Below are positions 22,776-35,586 of a DNA stretch of 64,000 nt, one piece after another. The notes below the pieces were generated by a model. It had not been told where the DNA came from, made no database searches, and saw only the letters and a list, made by a program, of their open reading frames with translations. Made by a program: the position numbers and the translations under genes. Position 1 is the stretch's first letter; each line of letters starts with the position of its first letter. This DNA comes from Wyeomyia smithii (Eukaryota; Arthropoda; Insecta; Diptera; Culicidae). Location of the stretch: assembly GCF_029784165.1 (NCBI RefSeq), contig NC_073695.1:91767902-91831901 (forward strand), in the 5' to 3' direction.

Positions 22776-24562
22776 TACATATTGTGCCATTAAGAAGAGC
22801 CGAATTGAATGAATATTGAAAACCTAAATTAATCCACCTAGTGGTGAGACCCAGCCTTTCTAATTCGAACTTATTATTTGTTTAAATAGATTTACACCAA
22901 CACTTAAAAAATACACTTAGATAATTTCTGCTGGATTTGTTATTCTTTTTTTGTTCGCACAACTATACCAAACATTTAAAATATAACATTCACACAACAT
23001 ACATTAACACATATATATGCAAAAAACATTAGACCCTTTCAAATATATGATGCAATTTTGGTTTTGATCGTGGTATAATCGATTTGTACTCATATACTGC
23101 GTATAAATATTTAGATTGTTTATGTCAACTTTAGTCAGTAGATTTCAAATAATTTATAATTAAAGCTTGTTCCTTATACATTGATTTGAATTCTTGTTTT
23201 TTTTTTTCTTCACAAATGATTTGAATTCTTTAACGCAGTTGATATTACTGAATGGGCAAATACCAATCAATATGGGTTCTTGAAACCTGGATTATACCCA
23301 GTGGCATTTTTAATCCAGATGACCACATCTGGTTGCATGATAATCATTAAATCCATCATAAAATTGCCGAACTACCTGATCTGGGTATTTCGATGGCGAA
23401 GATGGCGACAGTTTCCGATCAACAGCCTAAAGTGACAAATATCATCCAATACGATATATTTGTACTAATTTAATAGTTAAAATTAAATAGTCTATCATAA
23501 TGACTCCTAATTTCGAACTTTGATCAAAGCAGCTAATTGTAAACAGCCTTTGGGTTTGTTTATTTGTAAGTTTGAGGAACAACCCGTTCGTTTGACACTT
23601 GTTTTCTTGAAATAACTCGTGAAATCTTTGAGAGAATAGATTTTCAATATTTTTTTCCTGTGAATCTTTTTCTTTCTAGGGCAACTATTGTGAGCTTTAG
23701 AGCAGCTTCTTTTTGGATTTTGTCAACCAGTATTATAATCAAATGTAATGGGTACCAATACAACAACTAAACCTTCAATTTAAAACTAAGATTGTTGAAA
23801 TCAGTCATGCCATCTTTGGCAAAACGAGTGGATTTAAAAAAGTTTTCTGAACACGTTTCTTTTCATAACCTTCGAACTACATGTTCAATCACCATAAAAA
23901 TTGTTATTCAGGGGTTTTGAAGACAGTCCGTTCATTTGATACCTATTTTGTTCAAATCGGTTGTGTAGTTTCTGAGATAATGGAGTTTCCTAACTTTTAC
24001 ATTTTGATACATATCAGACAAAGTTACAGTCGTATTATAATAAAATTTAACAGGGTCTTATCAGGCAACTAGACCTTTCTATTGCAACTTATTTTGTGAA
24101 AATCGGTCCATCCATCTTTGAGAAAAGTGGGTGAGCGCAAGAAGTCTTAGAAACATTTTTCTTGTCAAAGCCTAAATTTCCATTATTATACATAACGGAC
24201 AAAGTTAAGGTCCAATAACAATAAAATTCAATAGGGTCTCATGGGGCAACAAGACCTTCCATATGATACTAATTTTATGAAAATCGGTCAAGCCATCTCT
24301 GAGAAAAGTGAGTGAGTTTAAACAGTCTTTGACAAATGGTTCAAAAAACAAGCCCGTTCTTTTGATACCATTTTTGTTCAAATCGGTTGTGTAGTTTTTG
24401 AGATAATGAAGTTTTGTGATTTTCATATTCTGATACATAATCTCGAAACTAAAAATCTGATTGCAATAAAATTTAATAGGGTCTTATGAGGCAACTAGAC
24501 CTTTCATTTGCAAAAAATCGGTCCAGCCATCTCTGAGAAAATTGAGTGAGATTGGGAGACCG

Positions 24563-24563
<1 letters not shown>

Positions 24564-24604
<41 letters not shown>
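24564..24604 (+). repeat. (AC)n microsatellite
   Basis: About 20 AC units, the 3' microsatellite of copy a. It continues on the far side of the inverted minisatellite at about 25575-25600. Confidence 0.95.
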
Positions 24605-24606
<2 letters not shown>

Positions 24607-25575
24607 GCGAAGACACCCCGTTAAGCATACAGACGCGAGGCATACGGACGCGAGGCATAGTACGCTAGGCATAATGGACGGCAGGCATACGGACACGAGG
24701 CATATGGACGCGAGGCCGAATGGACCCGAGGCCGAATGGACGCGAGGCCGAATGGACGCGAGGCCGAATGGACGCGAGGCCGAATGGACGCGAGGCCGAA
24801 TGAACGCGAGGCCGATTGGTCGCGAGGCCGAAAGGACACAAGGCCAAGGGGAATTGATGCGGAATATGTTATTATCGTCATCATCATCACAGCATTTAAT
24901 AACATGTATTTCGTTTCAAAGTGTCATTTGGAAAGCAATACACTCGTGGCCTTCGGCCGACTCGCTGTTCGAGCGAATGCTGTCCTTACTCGCTACCGCT
25001 CGTTCGGACTTAACTAAGGGAAGAAAACTCTGTTTGAGTAGACCTAGCAAACCAGTAGATCAGTCGTTTGGGTGCGAGAGGCCGCCGCTTCCGACGGCGG
25101 GTCGGCGGCCGGCTCGGACTGCGGAAACCACGGCGGCTTAGTGCCGCCTCGTTTCCTTGCCCTCGATTATGCGTCTTCGCCGCATGATTTCAAGAAAAGT
25201 ATTATATCCAACTTAAACTGTTTAGGAATATAATAACACCTGAACTACATAATTGGATCTCATGCGATCGTACAACATTGCATTCGGCCTTGCGTCCATT
25301 CGGCCTCGCGTCCATTCGGCCTCGCGTCCATTCGGCCTCGCGTCCATTCGGCCTCGCGTCCATTCGGCCTCGCGTCCATTCGGCCTCGCGTCCATTCGGC
25401 CTCGCTCCCATTCGGCCTCGCGTCCATTCGGTCTCGCGTCCATTCGGCCTCGCGTCCATTCGGCCTTGTGTCCATTCGGCCTCGCGTCCGGTATGCCTTT
25501 TGGCAGTATGCCTCGTATCCATTATGCCTCACATCCATTATGCCTCGCGTCCATATGCCTCGTGTCCCGTCCCCC
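24605..25575. mobile_element. Foldback-like element with 16-bp minisatellite arms
   Basis: The left arm (about 24625-24850) has irregular 'aggcatacggacgcg'-type units outside, then about nine units of GAGGCCGAATGGACGC inside. The right arm (about 25278-25565) is the inverse: about fourteen GGCCTCGCGTCCATTC units inside, and 'tatgcctcgcgtccat' units outside. Both arms thus have the same order of two repeat types from the tip inward. The centre (24851-25277) is GC-rich unique sequence. Tandem repeats organised as long inverted arms are the layout of Drosophila FB elements. It lies inside the (AC)n run of the host element, with AC repeats on both sides. Long open frames in several reading frames here are products of the 16-bp period. 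Confidence 0.75.
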
Positions 25576-25640
25576 ACACACGCATACACACACACATACA
25601 GAAAATGCTCAGCTCGTCGAAATAAGTCGAATGATTGTTG

Positions 25641-26008
25641 CTATAGCGGGGGCCTAGTGTGGTTGGTAACGTCTCCGCCAACCACGCTCGACGCCTGGGT
25701 TCGAATCCCACCGCCGACATAGGTGTCGATGGTTGTGAGGTGGCGTGATCCACTCACAACCAACCCAACTGGTCTAGATTCAATCCTAGCCGACACCGGG
25801 AGATTTTCTGAGGCGAAAAATCTCTGGGATCACGCCTTCCATCGCATGAGGAAGTAAAGCCGTTGGCGCCAGTCCGTTAATAAACGGGTCGTGAGTTAGG
25901 GTCCTGGGTGTGGAGTCGCCTCCCTGGGCGTCGGTGATTGGCCACAAGAGTGATGGAAATAGACCGACGAAAAATAAGCGAGAATAAAAAAAAAAACAAA
26001 AAAAAATT
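25641..26008 (+). mobile_element. tRNA-derived SINE
   Basis: RNA polymerase III promoter boxes are visible: an A-box-like TAGTGTGGTTGG (25655-25666) and a perfect B box in GGGTTCGAATCCC (25697-25709). A tRNA-unrelated body follows, and the element ends in an A-rich tail (25985-26006). ATTGTTG at 25634-25640 recurs at 26009-26015 and is probably the target duplication. The layout fits mosquito SINEs of the Feilai kind; the family name is inference. Confidence 0.85.
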
Positions 26009-26015
26009 ATTGTTG

Positions 26016-26833
26016 TTTTTACCAGCCGACGAAATTCAATTTTTCTAGTAGTTCACGCTTCAGTATACGAGAATATAAAAATATAAATCTTCTAAAAAAA
26101 TGTTATAATGTTTCTATGAATGTATCTATATAGGTATATTAGTGTATGTATGTTTGTATGAGCGAATGTAAGTTCGAGCGTGTGTGTATATAACTTGGAA
26201 ACAATGGAACGTACACAGCGTTGCTCGGGATAAAAGGTTCAACTATTTAGAATCTTTTTTTATGATTCACTACTCATTTAGGATTTTGCAATGTCGTATG
26301 GGTTGGGTATCGACCTGTTTCTGGAAATACCCATATTAGGTGATTTTGATCATTTCAGGGTAATTATCCTTAAGCGGTGCACTTTTTGATCGATAAAAAA
26401 GAACACAGGTAGTTTATGAAATTTTCGAAATCGATTTTTTTTTTAAGTAAAATGTCTTAGAAATGAGTAATTTAAGTAAAATGTCATGAAACGTCGAGAT
26501 CTAGTTACCTCAAAAGGAAAGTTTTTTATTTAAATCGACTTCAGCTCGATAACTTTCTGACTCCCAGAAAGTCGATTTCAATATAACTTTTGTAAAGATA
26601 ACACCAGATTTAGACGGTCCATGCGTTTCTAAGACATTCGTTATCGAAAATTTTATATTTTTTATCGGTTAAAAAGGTGAAACTTTGACCGCTCTGTAAT
26701 ACTTGTAATACCAGAGACTGGTAAGTTCCCGTACGTACGGAGAAAATAACGACCGCCTGGAATCAAATTGCTGTTGCTAGATTGATTTTATTGAACAAAT
26801 TCTACTTAAACCTAACCTACGGAAACCCCGGAT
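26016..26833. other. Unassigned DNA with old repeat remnants
   Basis: The stretch 26330-26700 ('tttttgatcgataaaaaa', 'catgaaacgtcgagatct', 'gcgtttctaagacattcg') resembles 13100-13480 and, more distantly, the arms of the foldback-like element at 8314-10687. No ends are defined. Confidence 0.4.
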
Positions 26834-27079
26834 GTAACTTTTCAAAAGGACCTAAGTAACAATGAGCGATTCTTTCCTCTCTCAATTTGTTTCGCTAATA
26901 ACAGCATCATTTTAAAAGCTTTCAACGATTTCTTGCTCCAAATCGAAAGATTGTAATGTTTGCCTAGCTTACTATGCAAAGAGTATCATGATATATGTGA
27001 AAATAACTTAGTTATTAATCAAAGAGAAAATAAACAAAGAAAGCCTCTCAATGTTGCTTAGGTCCTTGTGAAAAGTTAC
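26834..27079. mobile_element. MITE with ~35-bp inverted repeats, 246 bp
   Basis: Left end GTAACTTTTCAAAAGGACCT (26834 on) pairs with the right end 27045-27079 over 35 bp with about 5 mismatches. No coding content. Confidence 0.8.
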
Positions 27080-28475
27080 GCGAGAATTCTTGTCTACAAT
27101 TTTTCTCCCTGTTCTCTCTCCGACATTCCCAACTACTGTGCAACCCGTATTGAGAGTGAGTTACGTGAGCACGCCAAACCACTGTTTTTCTAATCTCGTT
27201 TTGCTACAAAATCAATGATCATTAAGTCATTGATGTTGGTTACTCTCTCTCTCAATTTGCATCGCTATTCAATGTTTGTTTTTGAAATTCTTTTTTTATT
27301 ATTATTAGAATATTTTTTCCGTCTCTAACACAGTTGAGCAATTTCAAAAACCATTTTGATCGATGCTCTTATGAGCTAGAGGTGTCATTTTTTAAATCCA
27401 TTTTTTATGGAAACTATGAAAAGTTAGCTAAATAGTGATGGTTGTCCAATCATGGAGAAATGCGAAAAAAGGTAAAATTTCTAATAAAATATTTTTTTTA
27501 TCTGAGCCAAAAGGGGTAGTTAGATTTGTGTGATAGCTTCACCAAAGTCACAGGTAAGTAGTATTTTTGTCGTTTTAGAAAAAAATACACCGTGAGAAAA
27601 AAAAATTTATAAAAAAATAAAAAATATATAAATTGAAAATCTTAAGAAACTTTCTTTTTGAAGATCCGATTTTTTGCAAAACCTGCACATTATTAGTTTA
27701 TTACTGATACTAAATTGAATTTAGAAAAACAAAAACTAAAACAATTATGATTCTCTGAAGAAAAACTTATTTTCTAATTTTCCTACTGTGCATATATTTT
27801 TGAAGAAAATCATTTTTATTTACAACTTTGCCGAAGACACTACACAACAAACCATTTAGATGCCAGAAATATTTGGTTCCTTCATAGAATGCTTCAAAAG
27901 CCTCCAAACACACTATAATTTCTTTATGACAATGCTCCGTCCCATGCGGCAAAAATTTCGATGTATGTACTTAAGCTTTGGCGTTCCATACTGCGCTACT
28001 TGCCAACTGGGCTTGGCTTTCTCTGATTACCACTTTTTCAATCTCTACATTCTTTCGTTTCGAGAAAAAAAAAACAGCCCGAGTCTCGTCGAACTAGTAA
28101 GTTCGTACTGCTAATTTCGCAATTGTAAAGTACACTAACGGTTGGTTTCGACTTGTTTTATTTTTTCTAAATTTAAAGTGATCACATTTGACCGGTGTTA
28201 ATTTAATCATAGCCTTATTCCTCCTTCGTACTTGTTGAGTGATTTTCTGTTTTCCACGCGATGAAACACATCGGTGGTTGGCAACAATTCCCTGAAAACC
28301 TTTCCTGATGTCCTTTCATCTCACGAAAAAAGTACATAAATGATCGTAAGTTATCCCTCCAGGTTGGGCACAGGCAAGTGGTGGAATAAGGCCCATAATA
28401 AACAAAGAAAAAATAACATAACATGAATTGAGATTTGAGAATACTGTTTTATAGCTCCATGTGAGTACAATTTAA
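27080..28475. other. AT-rich DNA with a foldback-interior motif
   Basis: 27385-27860 contains homopolymer-rich sequence and 'acaactttgccgaagacac' (27824-27842), the same motif found inside the element at 8314-10687. The rest is unassigned. Confidence 0.4.
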
Positions 28476-28706
28476 CCTACACACTTAGATTTTATTGCCG
28501 AGAACTCAACAGCTGATAAATTCAGCGTAATGTTTTACAACTTTTCGGTAGAATTTTCAACTTCGGCAAACAAAATGTCAATACATGCTGGTTTACGGTA
28601 GATATTTGCTGAATGTTCGTCGAAATATATTGCTGACATATGTTAAAAACTTCGCCGAGCTCGTTCAGCTGTTGGGAAGTTTGCCGAGATAAATTAGGTG
28701 TGTAGG
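28476..28706. mobile_element. MITE with 40-bp inverted repeats, 231 bp
   Basis: Left end (28476-28515) contains 'cctacacacttagatttta' and 'caacagctg'. The right end (28666-28706) is the reverse complement with about 7 differences. No coding content. Confidence 0.8.
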
Positions 28707-31211
28707 AGCCCATAAAACAGTAAAGCATTTTTAAACAATTTTTTTTCTGTCAAATAAAAACGTACGAAAAACCCATTCATATATGATCTCTTATTGGCTT
28801 TTTACGAGCTCATTTTAGCATTGGGGCAAAAAGCAATAATCCGACGCTGGTAGTATTCTGGTACTTAAGTCTTATCCGTTTTGAAAATTCTCATTTCTTA
28901 CGATTTGGTGTAAACCACAACAAAATTCAACAATTCAACCTCATTGTTACATCAGCGAAGCAATGCGAAGCCAATAGTCAGCTATTAAATCCCATTTCAA
29001 TGTTTTGACTGTAATGGCGAGCATTATTATCCCAATTACGTACACTACATTTGAATCCGATGGGATTTTTATGGAAGTAGCAATTGCTGTACTTTTGCCG
29101 GCTAATTCTTTGGTTGCCCACCCATTGCATTGTGGGTAGTAGCAAGAGCTGTGTTTGCCGAGAAAACATTTCCTGGAAAGCAAAGTTACAGTTGTCATAA
29201 TTCATGTGCTGAAAACCCGACCCCCTTCCGGAATTCGTTTATTATTCATTGTTGCACATGGTGCACGTAGCTTCCGGTGTGAAAAACCAATTGGAAATTC
29301 CAGCTCGTTGATCGATACTGAATTATAATAAATCATTACACAAAGGCAAAGGACGCGAAGTCCTGCAGAGTTTCAATTACGTACTGGTACATCGAAACAG
29401 CCGATTATTTTAAACTTCCCACCATTTTTCGGAATTTTGCTAGTACATGTCGTTGTTGCATATGACAATGAAACAAACACGAATAGATGTGAAAACTGAA
29501 AATTGAATTTTATACTGCTATTCTTTAAAAAGGTATTTTCTATACGAAATAAAATTGGAAATTCAGCAATCGTGGAGTAATTCCTCATTAATCCATTTCG
29601 TGCACGATAGTATTTACTCCAGACAATATAAAATTTGAGTCAAAGTCATTCGAGGAAAAGCATGTTGACTCAAATAAAGCTCAAATTTGGAAAAATTTAT
29701 ACACACATTCCGGAAGATTGAATGCAGCGCGTTCACAATAGACTATCCCATGAAGAGTGAATTTGCCTTCAAACGTAAATACTGTTATTTGTTTTTGTAT
29801 TCCGACGCTGAGTTCGTTTGGAAGGATTAGCGGTTCAGCCCGGAGCACAATAATGCTTCGACATGCATTTTGATTCGCTATTCCGATGCAGATAGTGAAC
29901 CGGTGCCGTTCGACCGTTCGATTTTCGGAACCGATCACGCATTATTAACTTTTCGTAGTCGTAAACCTAGTCTTTTGGACACGTTTATAATTTTCTTCTT
30001 GTTTTGCCCGGTCGATAATTGAAAACTATTGGGGTCAAGCTCTTTTATTTTTTTAGTTCACATGCATCTTTCTAAGGAAAGGCAATATATGAATTATGTG
30101 TGAAGATACAAATATAATTATTTTAAGTTTGAAATAATCGAAAATATACAGTTAGGATCTTTCGCGCCAATTAAGCCAGACTAGATTTGTACTCGAACTA
30201 TACTTATTTATGCACCATATGAATGTGAAAAGTTTTTCATTTGTATCAATATTTTTTCTCTGATTCCAGGTAAGTGAGGCAAAAGTTCAACACAACACAC
30301 TTCATAATCACGCCTGGGTAGCAAACATTCGGGTAAGCTTTGTGATGAGCGAACTTCTGTGCTACTACATCTAGCAAGAGAATCCCAAACATAACCAAGA
30401 CCGAAAAATCCAGTGATCTAATTTGCATAGTTTTGGAAAGTTGTTTTCCACAGTCACCTCTTTGCTTTGTTTTGTTCGAATGAGTGTGGATTCCAAGTGT
30501 TGAGTCCTATGAAGAAGTATGTAGTTTCAATCCAGTCAAGTGTTTATTGATTACACTTAAGGCAATATGTTTCAAGAATGTACATCACGTTCAGGAGATG
30601 CACTGATATAGATGGATATTAAGTCACAGACATTTAAAGCTTGCAATTTTGATAGTTGTGCTTCTAAAAATGATTGCTAGTCAGAAGTGACCATCCAAAT
30701 TGCATTAGGAGACTTTTTTGAATGAGGAAATGGTTATTACTTATTATTATTATATGATTTTTCCGAGATAAACGAACTCAGCTAATTCGATAGCAATTGA
30801 ATAACTACTCACAACCTACCTCAACTTGAAAATATAAAAGTTTTCTCAACTGCTAAACTCACGACCCTGTGATACACAGGGTGATTGGTTTCTTGTTGAG
30901 AAAATTCCAGAGGCTAATAGAGGGCCACATTTGATGAAAAAAAAACTGTTCTACGCATATGCCTTAACGTTAACCTACTCAGAGCTATTCAACTTCTAAG
31001 TTTTTTGAATACCCTTTTTTAAGGTACCACTTACATCATAAAAAAACTTGATGTGTTCTCCAGACTTTATACATGGCAAGATATTTTATTTTTAGACTAC
31101 AAATATCGAATCAATTCATAAAGTAATCTGTGCGGTAGTTAATTAAAGTTACTCTTTTCCTAAACATCCTGATCGATACTCATCGCAAAGTAAAGCAACT
31201 TTTGTTAAATA
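28707..31211. other. Unassigned DNA
   Basis: A minus-strand frame of about 88 codons at 29681-29944 has protein-like composition, but it has no in-frame ATG, only a GTG, and no recognised domain. The text near 30877-30900 ('cacagggtgattggtttctt') looks like the tip of a dispersed element, but I cannot find the opposite tip. Confidence 0.35.
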
Positions 31212-32486
31212 AAAAAAACCTAAATTAATCCACCTATCGGTCGGACCCAGCCTTTCTCATTCAAACTTATTATTTGTAAAAATAGATTTACATGAACGCT
31301 TCAATCCAATAAATGTGTATTCACTTTTTGGGTTCTAAAATAATGATGTTGTAATATAAGTATAAAATATGAAATTTGACGTAATGTAAATGCTCAATAA
31401 ACAGCGAAATAAAAGTAATGAGCGATACCGGGAACATTCAAATGGTACGCTAGCACATTTAAATTATATTGTGGCCACATGTATTGATCAAAGCGGGTAT
31501 AGTTTTGAATAGCATTTGAATTTCTTTTCTTTCCATAACTTTTGAACCATATATCAAATTGTTATGAAGTTTGTTATTTGTAAGTTTGAGAGATGACTCG
31601 TTCGTATGACACTAGTAATGTTCAAATAAGTCTTGTAATCTTTGAGATAATAGAATTTCGTTGTTTTATTAACAATTTAATACAAAACGGTTGCTTAGTT
31701 CGATTATAATCAAATGAAATGGGAACGTATAGGGCAGCCAAACTTTGAAACCACGTGTTAAACCATAATTCATCAGTTAACCCTTAACTAGCCCGTTCAT
31801 CTGATAATACAATTGAACAAATCGCTTGTGTACCTTCTGAGATAATGAAGTTTCGTGATTTTCACAATTCGGTACATTACAGACGAAGTTACAGTTCGAT
31901 TACAGTAAAATTCAATAGGGTGTTATGAGTCAGCTAGACCTTCCATTCGACACTTATTTCGTGAAAATTGGTTCAGCCATCTCTGAGAAAAGTGAGTGAG
32001 TTTATGTATTCTTCGGAATATGTTTCTTTTCATAGCTAGATTTCACATTTTCAAACATAACAGGCAAAGTAATAGTCCGATTGCAAAAAAATCAATAGGC
32101 TCTTATGGGGTAGCTAGACCTTTCATATGACACTGATTTTGTGGAAATCGGTCCAGCCATCTCTGAGAAACATTAGTGAAATTAAACAGTCTTCAGAAGA
32201 CGTTTCTTTTCATAACTTTTGAACCACATGTTCAATCTATATTAAATTCAAAAGTTAAGGGTTTTCAAAATAGCCCGTTCATTTGATACCAATTCTATTG
32301 AAATCGGTTGTGTGGTTTCTGAGATATTGATGTTTCGTGATTTTTACATTTTTAAACAAAACCTCTAAAATAAAAATCCAATTACAATGGCAACCAGAAC
32401 TTTCATTTGCATATAATTTCATTAAAATCGATCCACCAATCTCTGCGAAAAGTGAGTGAAAATAAAAATCTGCACATACACACACA

Positions 32487-32524
<38 letters not shown>

Positions 32525-32642
32525 GAAAATGCTCAGCTCGTCGAACTGAGTCGAGTGATATATGCCATTCGGCCCTTTGGAGTACTTTCATATCTTCGGT
32601 TTTGCAAGTGATTGCTATACCTTTCTAGGAGAAAGGCAAAAA
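31212..32642 (+). mobile_element. (AC)n-hairpin element, copy c (full length)
   Basis: The 5' end 'acctaaattaatccaccta' is followed by the subterminal GCCTTTCTC (31250-31258). The body holds repeated ~250-bp phrases. The 3' end has, in order: an (AC)n run (32472-32522), the palindrome CTCAGCTCGTCGAACTGAG (32532-32550), and a terminal hairpin CCTTTCT-AGG-AGAAAGG (32620-32636). GAGAAAGGC of the hairpin (32629-32637) also pairs with the 5' GCCTTTCTC. No protein is encoded. The layout resembles Helentron-associated (HINE/DINE) elements; this is inference. Confidence 0.8.
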
Positions 32643-34080
32643 GTTAAAGAAATTATTAATTAGGAGTAAAATTTTCGTGCTGAAGAAATAGCGAAATAAA
32701 AGAAATTACTTTGAATTTCGTACACTTCAATCACGAGCAGTACCTGGGAACGAACGAATAGCACAATACCAAATTTAAATTTTGTTAAGGCCATATGTTT
32801 AGATCAAAGCAGTTACAGTTTTAAATAGTCTTTGAATTTCGTTTCTTTCATTACTTTTGAACCACATATCAAATTGCTATGAAATTTCTTACTTGTGAGT
32901 TTGAGAGACAACCTGTTCAAATGACACTAGATATGTTCAAATAAGTCGTGTGATCTTTGAGATAATAGACTTCCATTGTTTTTATAATTCAATACATAAC
33001 GGTTGGAATTAAAATACGATCATAGTCAAATAAAATGGGAACCTATAGGAAAGCCAAACTTTTCATTTGACACTCAGATTGTTGAATTCAGTCCAGCCAT
33101 TTTCGGGAAAACGAGTGAATTTGAAAAGTCATCGGAACATGTTTCTTTTCACAATTTTTGAACCACGTGTTTAATCAATATAAAATTCATCAGTTAACCT
33201 TTAACTAGCCCGTTCATTTGATACCAATATTGTTCAAATCGGTTGTGTACTTTCTGAGATAATGAAGTTTCGTGATTTTCCCATTCTGGTACTTTACAGA
33301 CGAAGTTACAGTCCGATTACATTGAAATTCAATAGAGTGTTATGAGGCAGCTAGACCTTTCATTTGACACTAATTTCGTGGAAATCGGTTCAGCCATCTC
33401 TGAGAAAAGTGAGTGAGTTTGAGTAGTCTTCGGAATATGTTCCTTTTCATAGCTGGATTTCACATTTTTAAACATAACAGGCAAAGTAATAGTTCGATTG
33501 CAAAACAAATCAATAGGGTCTTATGGGGCAACTAGACCTTCCATTTGACACTAATTTTATGAAAATCGGTTCAGCCATCTCTGAGAAACATGAGTGAGAT
33601 TAAACACTCTCCAGAACACGTTTCTTTGAATAACTTCTGAACCGCGCGTTCAATCTTCATGAAACTCAAAAGTTAAGGGTTTTTAAGTAGCTCATTCATT
33701 AAAAACCCATTTTGTTAAAATTGGTTGAGTGGTTTCTGAGATAATGATGTTTCGTGATTTTCACATTTTTAAACATAACCTCTAAACTAAAAATCCGATT
33801 GCAATGAAATTCAATAGGGTCTTATGGGGCAACTAGACCTCTCATTTGCAATTAATTTCATGAAGATCGGTCCAGCCATCTCTGAGAAAATCGAGTGAGA
33901 TTGGGAGAGCGTTACACACACACACACATACACACACACATACGCACACACACACATACAGAAAATGCTCAGCTCGTCAAACTAAGTCGATTGATATACG
34001 AGATTCGACACTTTGGAGCACTTTTATACCTTAGGTTTTTCCAGTGATTGCTATACCTTTCTTTGAAGAAAAAACATAAA
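32643..34080 (+). mobile_element. (AC)n-hairpin element, unit d, directly behind c
   Basis: Begins where the hairpin of copy c ends and repeats the body and tail but lacks the conserved 5' end. The tail has AC repeats (33914-33960), a decayed palindrome and a terminal sequence in which TTTCTT-TG-AAGAAA can still fold (about 34059-34072). c and d form a head-to-tail dimer sharing one 5' end. Confidence 0.75.
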
Positions 34081-35383
34081 CAAAAGACGATAATTTATCA
34101 AAAATTAAACATTTATCAATAATTCCATAAACCATTTAATCTTAGTTTTAAACAATAGGCGTACAAGAGCCAACGCAGAATGACTTAAGAGCAACTCGTA
34201 ACATGAGTAACTACTTGAAACAATCCTACTGCGTGTAACTGTCGCTCAAATATATTCCAAATAGCATAAGGCAGTGGTTTTATGCTTCCACAAAGGTTTG
34301 TTTGCATTTGTGCTGTGAGCCGGTCATCCGCATATCATCTTCGAGCATTAAAATGTGAGTTTTAGGAGTTATTTTTAGATATGTGGCTTGCATATTTATA
34401 GTCGCAAAGTCTAAAAACGACATACCGGCTGAACTAAAATTAGAACTTATTTTCTCACGTCACGGGTAAGGGTGCTGTGGTATACCCCGCATCGGTTTGA
34501 GTGTGAGACATGATGGAATTAATGTGTGTAACGCAAGTTCTGAATACATGATGCGCCACTGTTCGTGCGATGTATATTGTTTTAGGGGTGGTCATGGTTT
34601 TCCCCATTTCGACCAGGAAGTGTGGATGGATTTAATATTGCTCACAATTTGTTTATCATGTAAAAGCTACGCAGTAAGAGAACGATTTCTTTTTACCGTA
34701 TTGTAATATCCTTGAACATCTCATTAAATTTCATGAAGAGCACAAACGGAGGTGCAACAGCGTTGTTGCGCTGCAAGTCCCGGGAAAACGATAAACGAAA
34801 CGACATACATTTAAAACATCCCATGAATATGTACATGATTTTCGCCATCGAGAACACTTTATCTTTAGCGGGTAACAGACTCGGAAGCCCTTTTTTTCTT
34901 CATCTAATCTCGAAAGCTCTTTGTAGTAGACGAAATTTTGAGTTCTGTTTTGTTTATTCTGTATTACATTTTACCTAACGATAAAGTCATTTCTTTCTAA
35001 AATTGTCTTGAAACGGCAATTTAAGTAGTTATTGGTTCAATCACTCTAGATCAAATTCTCGAAAAAAAGTTTTTCTAAATCATGCCTTGTGTATCCAAAA
35101 CATCAGAGAAAAACCCTATTCCCCTAAACGGAGTGAGATAGTGTCGCGTACCTGGTCTACTGATCTGAGTCGTATCTTCTTCCGACTATCGATTGTTCGA
35201 TTAACACTCAGAACGCGTCATTTCCAGAATGCGGAAAGCTTAATAGGTATCAACTGTTCCAACCGACCGGAGATTGTTTCTATACCTATCAGTTCGCCTC
35301 TTGTTGAAGCGAAGACCAACCTGTCAATGATGATTACACTGGTAAACACAGTTTTTTTCCGCAGAGCTCAAACTGGAAAAAAT
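34081..35383. other. Unassigned DNA
   Basis: Plus-strand frames at 34497-34706, 34712-34978 and 35087-35395 have no recognised motif and no shared frame. No repeat ends seen. Confidence 0.35.
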
Positions 35384-35586
35384 AAAGGATTATAACTTTT
35401 TGACCGTTCTCCTGAATTTTGGTGCCCCTAGCAAAGAAAACTTTTTCGGACACTTAAATGAATTTTTCCATAAGCAAACGTAGAAGCACGCCTGACAACC
35501 AATTACTCTGCGGCCTTTCGGCACACTTCTGCATTCACTTGGGTAACTAAAATTCAGAGGAATGGTTGAAAAGCTATAATCTTTTT
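35384..35586. mobile_element. MITE with ~44-bp inverted repeats, ~203 bp
   Basis: Left end 'aaaggattataactttttga' through 'ggtgccc' (to 35427) pairs with 35541-35586 with about 7 differences. No coding content. Confidence 0.75.

Larger units (their letters stand above)
22817..25640 (+). mobile_element. (AC)n-hairpin element, copy a (interrupted)
   Basis: It starts with the family-wide 5' sequence 'acctaaattaatccaccta' and the subterminal 'gcctttct' (about 22852-22860). The body consists of ~250-bp repeated phrases such as 'aaaatcggtccagccatct' and 'aatagggtcttat'. The (AC)n run at 24564-24604 should be followed by the palindrome and terminal hairpin. Instead an inverted minisatellite occupies 24605-25575, after which the tail resumes ('gaaaatgctcagctcgtcg' at about 25605-25623). 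The terminal hairpin is not found; a SINE has inserted at 25641. Confidence 0.75.

Noticed and set aside
24625..24850. CRISPR-like regular repeats
   Set aside because: Units are contiguous with no unique spacers, and the setting is eukaryotic.
24542..25657. Long open frames on both strands (up to 199 codons) with RGRMDARPNGREAEW-type repeats
   Set aside because: They result from a 16-bp repeat without stops, which keeps several frames open at once. No start context or non-repeat domain supports a gene.
29681..29944. Minus-strand frame with protein-like composition
   Set aside because: No in-frame ATG, no recognised domain, no visible splice context. Could be a single exon, but I cannot support it.
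30877..30905. Possible transposon tip 'cacagggtgattggtttctt'
   Set aside because: No matching inverted tip found downstream or upstream, so no element could be delimited.
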